A stretch of DNA of 34,236 nucleotides from JBBQAA01 sp038276395 (GTDB lineage Bacteria; Actinomycetota; Thermoleophilia; Solirubrobacterales; Solirubrobacteraceae): the NCBI GenBank assembly GCA_038276395.1, contig JBBQAA010000019.1, forward strand, positions 1-34,236, in the 5' to 3' direction. Made by a program: the position numbers and the translations under genes. Numbering within the stretch: the stretch's first letter is position 1; every line of letters starts with the position of its first letter. Below the pieces are notes generated by a model, which made no database searches, was not told the DNA's origin, and saw only the letters and a list, made by a program, of their open reading frames with translations. Of this stretch, positions 27,704 through 34,236 are shown piece by piece.

Positions 27704-28636
27704 CTACGCCGCCAGCGCGCCGATCTCCTGCCGGAGCTTCAGGTGCCGCAACGCGGCCTCCTCGATCTGGCGCACCCGCTCGGGCGAGACGCCGAGGCGG
27801 CGGCCGATCTCCACGAGCGGGAGCGGGTCGTGGTGGCCGCAGAGGCCGTAGCGCAGGCGGATGACCTCGCGCTCGCGCACGGGGAGCTGCTCGACGACCT
27901 CCCGGATCGTCTCCTCCCGTAGCGTGACCTCGACCTCCTCGCCGGGCTCGCGCTCGCGGGCGGGCAGGAGGGCGCCGAGGGAGGAGGCGCCCTCGTCGCC
28001 GACGGGGCGGTCGAGGCTCGTGACGACGCGCCCGGCGGCGCGGAGGTCCCGCACCGCCTCCACGGAGAGCTCGCCGGCGGTGGCGATCTCGAGGTCGGTG
28101 GGCGCGCGCTCGAGCGTGACCGTGAGCTCACGCTCGAGGCGGGCGACCTTCCGCTCGCGCTGGGCGATGCTCGAGGGCAGGCGGATCGCCCGGCCCTGGC
28201 CGTCGAGCCCCCGCTGGATCGACTGGCGGATCCAGAAAGTCGCGTAGGTCGAGAAGCGAAAGCCCTTGCGCCAGTCGAACTTCTCGACGGCGCGGATGAG
28301 GCCGAGGATGCCCTCTTGGATCAAGTCGAGGAGCGCCAGCTCGTGCCCCTGGTACTTGCGCGCGATCGAGACGACGAGACGGAGGTTCGCGTTGATCATG
28401 CGTTCCTTGGCCTGCAGGTCCCCCTGCTCGACGCGGCGGGCGAGCTCCTTCTCCTCGCCCGGGGTGAGCAGCTTCCAGCGACCCACCTCGTTCAGGAAGA
28501 GCTGGACGGCGTCGGTCGTCTCCTCCTCGAAGGACTCGATGAGCGCGGTCAGCTCCGGCGCGGCAGGGTCGTCGAGCTCCCCGGGCAGGGTCGCGTCGAG
28601 CGGCAGCGGATCGAGGTCGGCGGGGTAGGAGTGCAC
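27704..28636 (-). CDS. RNA polymerase sigma factor, sigma-70 (RpoD/SigA-like) family
   Basis: A 310-residue sigma factor with region 1.2 (DAVQLFLNEVGRWKLLTPGE), region 2 (MINANLRLVVSIARKYQGHE, LDLIQEGILGLIRAVEKFDW, GFRFSTYATFWIRQSIQRGL), region 3 (RLPSSIAQRERKVARLEREL) and region 4 (LPVREREVIRLRYGLCG, LGVSPERVRQIEEAALRHLK). Region 1.1 is absent and the acidic N-terminus is short. TYATFWIRQS replaces the usual TYATWWIRQA. This fits either a small group 2 or the primary factor of a Thermoleophilia-type genome. The start GTG 28636 has no clear Shine-Dalgarno and faces coaX divergently. Confidence 0.9.
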   Translation of the reverse strand: MHSYPADLDPLPLDATLPGELDDPAAPELTALIESFEEETTDAVQLFLNEVGRWKLLTPGEEKELARRVEQGDLQAKERMINANLRLVVSIARKYQGHELALLDLIQEGILGLIRAVEKFDWRKGFRFSTYATFWIRQSIQRGLDGQGRAIRLPSSIAQRERKVARLERELTVTLERAPTDLEIATAGELSVEAVRDLRAAGRVVTSLDRPVGDEGASSLGALLPAREREPGEEVEVTLREETIREVVEQLPVREREVIRLRYGLCGHHDPLPLVEIGRRLGVSPERVRQIEEAALRHLKLRQEIGALAA

Positions 28637-28729
28637 GGGCTCACGGGGCGACTTCGCCCTCAAGGGCAAGAACCCTCGACGGGGCGCGGAGTTGCGGAGA
28701 GCCGGGCCCGTGGCAGGATGGATGCTGAG

Positions 28730-29493
28730 ATGCTGCTCGTCGTCGACATCGGCAACACCCAGACGCACTTCGGGACGTTCCGAGGCTCCTCGCTCGAGCA
28801 ACATTGGCGCTTTGCCACCGTCCGGGAGGAGACCGCCGACGAGCTCGCGGCGAAGCTCGCCGCTCTGCTCGCGCTCCGCGGCTGCGCGTTCTCCGACCTC
28901 GAGGCCTCGATCGTCTCCTCGACCGTGCCCTCGCTCGGCGTCGAGTGGGGCGCGCTCGGGGGCCGATACCTCGGCCACGAGACCGAGGTCGTCGGGCCGG
29001 CGCTGCGCACGGGGATGCCGATCCGGATCGACAACCCGCGCGAGCTCGGCGCCGACCGGCTCGTCAACGCGATCGCCGCCTACGAACGGATCGGCGCCGC
29101 CTGCATCGTCGTCGACTTCGGCACGGCGATCACCTACGACGTCGTCTCTGAAGACGGCGCGCTCCTCGGCGCGCTGATCTCTCCCGGCGCCGAGATCGCC
29201 GTCGAGGCGCTGACCGAGCGCGCGGCGCGGTTGCCCAGAGTCGAGCTGATCGAACCCCGCGGGGTCATCGGCAAGTCGACGGTCGAGGCCATCCGCGCCG
29301 GGGTCATCTACGGCTACGCCGGTCAGGTCGACGGCATCGTCCGCCGCCTGCGCGCCGAGCTCGGGCAGGAGACCCGGACGATCGCCACCGGCGGCCTGGC
29401 CATGCTCATCGTCCCCCACACGGAGACGATCGACGAGGTCGACGACCTGCTGACGCTCGACGGCCTGCGCCTGATCCACGAGCGAAACTTCGG

Positions 29494-29497
<4 letters not shown>
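28730..29497 (+). CDS. coaX: Type III pantothenate kinase
   Basis: The 255-residue kinase catalyses the first step of CoA synthesis from pantothenate. It has MLLVVDIGNTQTHFGTF (phosphate-binding loop), SSTVPSLGVEW, GADRLVNAIAAYERIG, CIVVDFGTAITYDVV and ISPGAEIAVEALTERAARLP. ATG 28730 gives the typical family N-terminus; ATG 28718, four codons upstream, is possible. Its stop overlaps dus (ATGA). The gene is divergent from the sigma factor, with 93 bp between the starts, and begins a run that leads to lysS and clpC, the order seen around coaX in actinobacteria. Confidence 0.95.
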
Positions 29498-30501
<1,004 letters not shown>

Positions 30502-30528
30502 AGGTTCCGCCGCCGCTCGGGCGCGTCC

Positions 30529-30534
30529 TATACT
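30529..30534 (+). promoter_or_regulatory. Predicted -10 element (TATACT) of greA
   Basis: TATACT is 11 nt before ATG 30546, leaving a leader of only a few nucleotides. TTCCGC (30505-30510), 18 bp upstream, is a weak -35. Confidence 0.6.
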
Positions 30535-30545
30535 GCCGCGCCCAC

Positions 30546-31022
30546 ATGGCCAAGGACGTCATCCTCACCCAGGACGGATTGCAGAAGCTCCAGGAGGAGC
30601 TCGAGTACCTCTCCAACGACAAGCGCCGCGAGGTCGCGGAGCGGATCAAGGAGGCGCGCGAGTTCGGCGACATCTCGGAGAACTCCGAGTACGACGACGC
30701 CAAGAACGAGCAGGCCATGGTCGAGTCGAAGATCGCCCAGCTCGAGGAGCGCCTGCGCTCGGCGCAGGTCATCGACGCCTCGGAGATCGACACGGACATC
30801 GTCCGCATCGGCTCGCGCGTGCACGTGAAGCTCGAGGACGGCAAGTCGGCCAAGTACACGATCGTCGGCTCGGCCGAGGCCGATCCCGCCGAGCTGAAGC
30901 TCTCCAACGAGTCCCCCATCGGCAAGGCGCTGCTCGGCCGCAAGCGCGGCGAGGAGGTCTCCTTCCAGACCCCGCGAGGCGCGCGCAAGCTGAAGGTCAC
31001 GAAGATCGACGTCGGCGTCTAG
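30546..31022 (+). CDS. greA: Transcription elongation factor GreA
   Basis: The 158-residue factor rescues backtracked RNA polymerase by stimulating transcript cleavage. The N-terminal coiled coil (LTQDGLQKLQEELEYLSNDK then RREVAERIKEAREFGDISEN) carries the acidic tip EFGDISENSEYDDAKNEQ, whose Asp and Glu act in cleavage. The C-terminal FKBP-like domain includes ELKLSNESPIGKALLGRKRG and EEVSFQTPRGARKLKV. The length is normal. ATG 30546 is fixed by the typical MAKDVILTQDG start and the promoter box. It lies 11 bp upstream of lysS, so they are likely co-transcribed. Confidence 0.97.
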   Translation: MAKDVILTQDGLQKLQEELEYLSNDKRREVAERIKEAREFGDISENSEYDDAKNEQAMVESKIAQLEERLRSAQVIDASEIDTDIVRIGSRVHVKLEDGKSAKYTIVGSAEADPAELKLSNESPIGKALLGRKRGEEVSFQTPRGARKLKVTKIDVGV

Positions 31023-31033
31023 CCGGCGCCTCG

Positions 31034-32485
31034 ATGAGCGACGACGATCTGCTCGCCGCCCGGCGGCAGAAGCTCGAGCGGCTGCGGGCCGACGGCGTTG
31101 AGCCCTTCCCCCACGCCTTCCCCGGGGTCGTCCCCAGCTCGACCGTGCGGGAGGAGAACGCCGGCCTCGAGGCGGGAGCGGAGACCGAGCGCGCCTACCG
31201 TGTGGCCGGCCGCCTGGCCGCGCGCCGCGGCCAGGGCAAGATGGCCTTCCTCGACCTCGTCGACCGTGCCGGGCGCCTGCAGCTCCAGGCCCGCCGCGAC
31301 GTGCTCGGCGAGGAGGCCCTCGAGCGGCTGCTGGGGCTCGATCTCGGCGACCTCGTGGGGATCGACGGCACCGCCTTCTCGTCCCGCCGCGGCGAGCTCA
31401 CCCTGGCCGTGAGCGAGGCCACGCTGCTGGCCAAGTCCCTGCGGCCACCGCCCGACAAGTTCCACGGCCTCGCCGACGTCGAGACGCGCTACCGGCGCCG
31501 CGAGCTCGATCTCATCGCCAGCGAGGACGCCCGCGCGCTCGTCCTCGCCCGCGCCCGGATCGTCAGGGCCGTGCGCGGCTACCTCGACGGCGAGGGCTTC
31601 ATCGAGGTCGAGACGCCCGTGCTCCAGCCCGTCTACGGCGGCGCGCTGGCGCGGCCGTTCACGACACACCACAACGCGCTCGACCGCCCGCTCTTCCTGC
31701 GGATCGCCACCGAGCTCTACCTCAAGCGCCTGATCGTGGGCGGGCTCGAGCGCGTCTACGAGCTGGGGAAGGACTTCCGCAACGAGGGCGTCGACGTCAA
31801 GCACAACCCCGAGTTCACGATGGTCGAGTGGTATGAGGCCTACGCCGACTACGAGGTCTGCGCGGCGCGCCTCGAGCGCGTCGTCGGCGCGGCGGCGCAG
31901 GCGGCGGGCTACGCGGGCGAGGCCGACTTCTCACCGCCCTGGCGCCGCCGGCCGCTCGTCGAGGCGATCGCCGAGGAGACGGGCGTCGACGTGCTCGCCG
32001 AGCGCGGGGACCGCGACGCGCTCGCCGCGCGCATCGCCGAGCGCGGCCTGGGGGCGGCGGCGCCGGAGAAGGACACCTGGCACGAGCTCGTCGACGACCT
32101 GCTCTCCCGCTACGTCGAGCCGAGGCTCGTGCAGCCGACGCTCATCACCGACTACCCGGTCGAGCTCTCCCCCTTCGCCAAGGCCCACCGCGACAAGCCG
32201 GGCCTGACCGAGCGCTTCGAGGCCTTCGTCGGGGGCATGGAGATCGCCAACGCCTTCACCGAGCTGAACGACCCCGACGAGCAGCGCCGCCGCTTCGAGG
32301 CCCAGGCCCGTCACGCCGCGGCGGGCGACGAGGAGACCCAGCCCTACGACGAGGGCTTCCTCGCCGCGCTCGAGCAGGGGATGCCGCCGACGGGCGGCCT
32401 CGGCCTCGGGATCGACCGCCTGGTCATGGCCCTGACGGGCCGCAGCTCGATCCGCGAGGTCGTCCTCTTCCCCGCGCTGCGGTAG
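31034..32485 (+). CDS. lysS: Lysyl-tRNA synthetase (class II)
   Basis: The 483-residue enzyme charges tRNA-Lys. An N-terminal anticodon-binding OB domain (about 50-150, VAGRLAARRGQGKMAFLDLV) precedes the class II core. Motif 1: FIEVETPVLQPVYGGALARP then FTTHHNALD; motif 2: YELGKDFRNEGVDVKHNPEF then TMVEWYEAYADYE; motif 3: PPTGGLGLGIDRLVMALTGR. In the substrate loop GGALARPF, Leu replaces the more usual Asn/Ala seen in GGANARPF-type enzymes. No Shine-Dalgarno is evident before ATG 31034; the 11-bp gap to greA suggests coupling. A GC-rich 12-bp hairpin follows 8 nt after the stop. Confidence 0.96.
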   Translation: MSDDDLLAARRQKLERLRADGVEPFPHAFPGVVPSSTVREENAGLEAGAETERAYRVAGRLAARRGQGKMAFLDLVDRAGRLQLQARRDVLGEEALERLLGLDLGDLVGIDGTAFSSRRGELTLAVSEATLLAKSLRPPPDKFHGLADVETRYRRRELDLIASEDARALVLARARIVRAVRGYLDGEGFIEVETPVLQPVYGGALARPFTTHHNALDRPLFLRIATELYLKRLIVGGLERVYELGKDFRNEGVDVKHNPEFTMVEWYEAYADYEVCAARLERVVGAAAQAAGYAGEADFSPPWRRRPLVEAIAEETGVDVLAERGDRDALAARIAERGLGAAAPEKDTWHELVDDLLSRYVEPRLVQPTLITDYPVELSPFAKAHRDKPGLTERFEAFVGGMEIANAFTELNDPDEQRRRFEAQARHAAAGDEETQPYDEGFLAALEQGMPPTGGLGLGIDRLVMALTGRSSIREVVLFPALR

Positions 32486-32493
32486 GGGTCGTC

Positions 32494-32535
32494 GCGCGGC
32501 GCGCCGTGCGCGCTGGGCGGCGTGGCGCGCCGCGC
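32494..32535 (+). terminator. 12-bp perfect stem-loop just after lysS
   Basis: GCGCGGCGCGCC (32494-32505) pairs with GGCGCGCCGCGC (32524-32535) across an 18-nt loop, 8 nt after the lysS stop. No U tract follows. Confidence 0.55.
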
Positions 32536-32591
32536 ACGTCGGGGACGGTGAGCGGGGCGTCTCCAGCGGGGCTGGGGAGGAGGGAGGCAGA

Positions 32592-32708
32592 GGCGTCGCT
32601 TTGTTGCATCCGCCGCGCGCCGGCGTGGCGATGCAACGAAACGGTTGTGGGACGACCGGTTCGTTGTCATCGTCCTCTCGCCGCGTGCGGATGCAACAAA
32701 GCGACGCT
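32592..32708. repeat. 117-nt long imperfect palindrome (MITE-like element or structured RNA)
   Basis: Outer arms are a perfect 21-bp inverted repeat (32593-32613 with 32687-32707), extendable by one G-U pair. Middle arms pair CGGCG-type segments near 621-625 and 679-683 of the 32-kb block. The inner hairpin (32629-32644 with 32656-32672) has 15 pairs with one bulge and one mismatch around an 11-nt loop. GATGCAAC or its near complement recurs four times. No protein is encoded. Confidence 0.75.
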
Positions 32709-32852
32709 CGCGGAGATCGCCACGCCGGGACTCCCGCTCCTTCTTGCTCCCGGCCCCGCGTCCCGGCCGCCGGGCGGTGGTCGGAAGGCCCGGGCGCGTC
32801 GAGCCCCCGGCGGTGCCGCCCCGAGCCCCGATCGCTCGCCGGGGGCCGTGGG
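32709..32852. other. Non-coding stretch upstream of the clpC promoter
   Basis: No gene or clear signal is seen in these 144 bp, apart from GC-rich local self-complementarity. ORFs crossing it have no protein-like character. Confidence 0.5.
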
Positions 32853-32858
32853 TACAAT
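32853..32858 (+). promoter_or_regulatory. Predicted -10 element (TACAAT) for the leader peptide and clpC
   Basis: TACAAT is close to consensus and stands out in GC-rich sequence. It is 5 nt before ATG 32864 and 149 nt before clpC. No convincing -35 or HspR/CtsR operator was found nearby. Confidence 0.5.
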
Positions 32859-32863
32859 GACCC

Positions 32864-32908
32864 ATGCCCGCCCTCCGTCCCGCTCCATTCATCGAATTCG
32901 GCGTTTGA
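32864..32908 (+). CDS. Possible 14-residue leader peptide upstream of clpC
   Basis: ATG 32864 starts MPALRPAPFIEFGV and stops at TGA 32906-32908. It lies directly behind the TACAAT box. Its last codons overlap an inverted repeat, ATTCGGC (32896-32902) and GCCGAAT (32909-32915), whose 6-nt loop contains the stop codon. Ribosome occupancy would block or permit this hairpin, as in attenuation. The peptide has no runs of a single regulatory amino acid. It may be a chance ORF. Confidence 0.3.
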   Translation: MPALRPAPFIEFGV

Positions 32909-32915
32909 GCCGAAT
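32896..32915. promoter_or_regulatory. Inverted repeat in the clpC leader
   Basis: Perfect 7-bp arms ATTCGGC and GCCGAAT enclose GTTTGA. It could be a repressor site downstream of the promoter or an RNA hairpin. It is not a HAIR or CtsR consensus. Confidence 0.55.
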
Positions 32916-33007
32916 ACTCGGATGGACGGGGCGCTTCGCGTCCCCCGAACCGGACCACCACTCGACCGAACTCCAAGCGCACTCCTAGACAGAAAGAAGC
33001 ACCCGTC

Positions 33008-34236
<1,229 letters not shown>

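Noticed and set aside
32880..33000. HspR (HAIR) or CtsR operator upstream of clpC
   Set aside because: TTTGAGCCGAATACTC only loosely resembles half of a HAIR element and the second half is missing.

Overview
The window is GC-rich (above 70% by eye), with dense short-spaced genes, start/stop overlaps (ATGA, GTGA) and many GTG starts. The right half follows a recognisable actinobacterial order (tilS-hpt-ftsH-folP-folB, then coaX-lysS-clpC). With the MerR-like HTH/nucleotidyl cyclase fusion, the Thr-rich murein hydrolase and the solitary AbiEi/DUF559 gene, this suggests a deep-branching Actinomycetota lineage such as Thermoleophilia (Gaiellales/Solirubrobacterales). That assignment is inference.

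Left part (1-10.1 kb): a frame-broken gene runs off the left edge, next to two small membrane proteins. An acyl-CoA dehydrogenase follows, behind a 16-bp TetR-type palindrome. A DUF559 nuclease-like gene is bracketed by short repeats. Then come an aldo/keto reductase-like protein that has lost part of its catalytic tetrad, an M48 metalloprotease divergent from a PadR regulator plus SRPBCC protein, a 3-hydroxyacyl-CoA dehydrogenase/enoyl-CoA hydratase fusion (beta-oxidation), a sirtuin that seems to start at CTG, and a nine-helix membrane protein with presenilin-like GxGD residues.

Middle (10.1-21 kb): an ArsR/AHSA1 pair; a zinc- or manganese-type ABC importer in which one permease is fused to its substrate-binding protein through an internal lipobox; a Fur/Zur regulator whose stop codon overlaps a Fur-family box at the importer promoter; a three-domain peptidoglycan hydrolase; a phasin-like coiled-coil protein; a nucleoside phosphorylase; and a MerR-like/cyclase gene behind a consensus promoter and a structured leader.

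Right part (21-34 kb): SDR, tilS, hpt, ftsH, a broken deacetylase remnant, folP, DoxX and folB, facing an RpoD-family sigma factor. Divergent from the sigma gene run coaX, dus, greA and lysS. A 520-bp non-coding stretch with a strong hairpin, a 117-nt near-perfect palindrome and a possible leader peptide precedes clpC, which is cut by the right edge. folE and folK, usual members of the fol cluster, are not at their expected places.

A recurring signature is TAnnnT 6-9 nt upstream of the start codon of promoter-proximal genes, with no Shine-Dalgarno in most cases. It points to widespread leaderless transcription and helps fix many starts. No tRNA, rRNA, CRISPR array, complete insertion sequence or phage gene was found.
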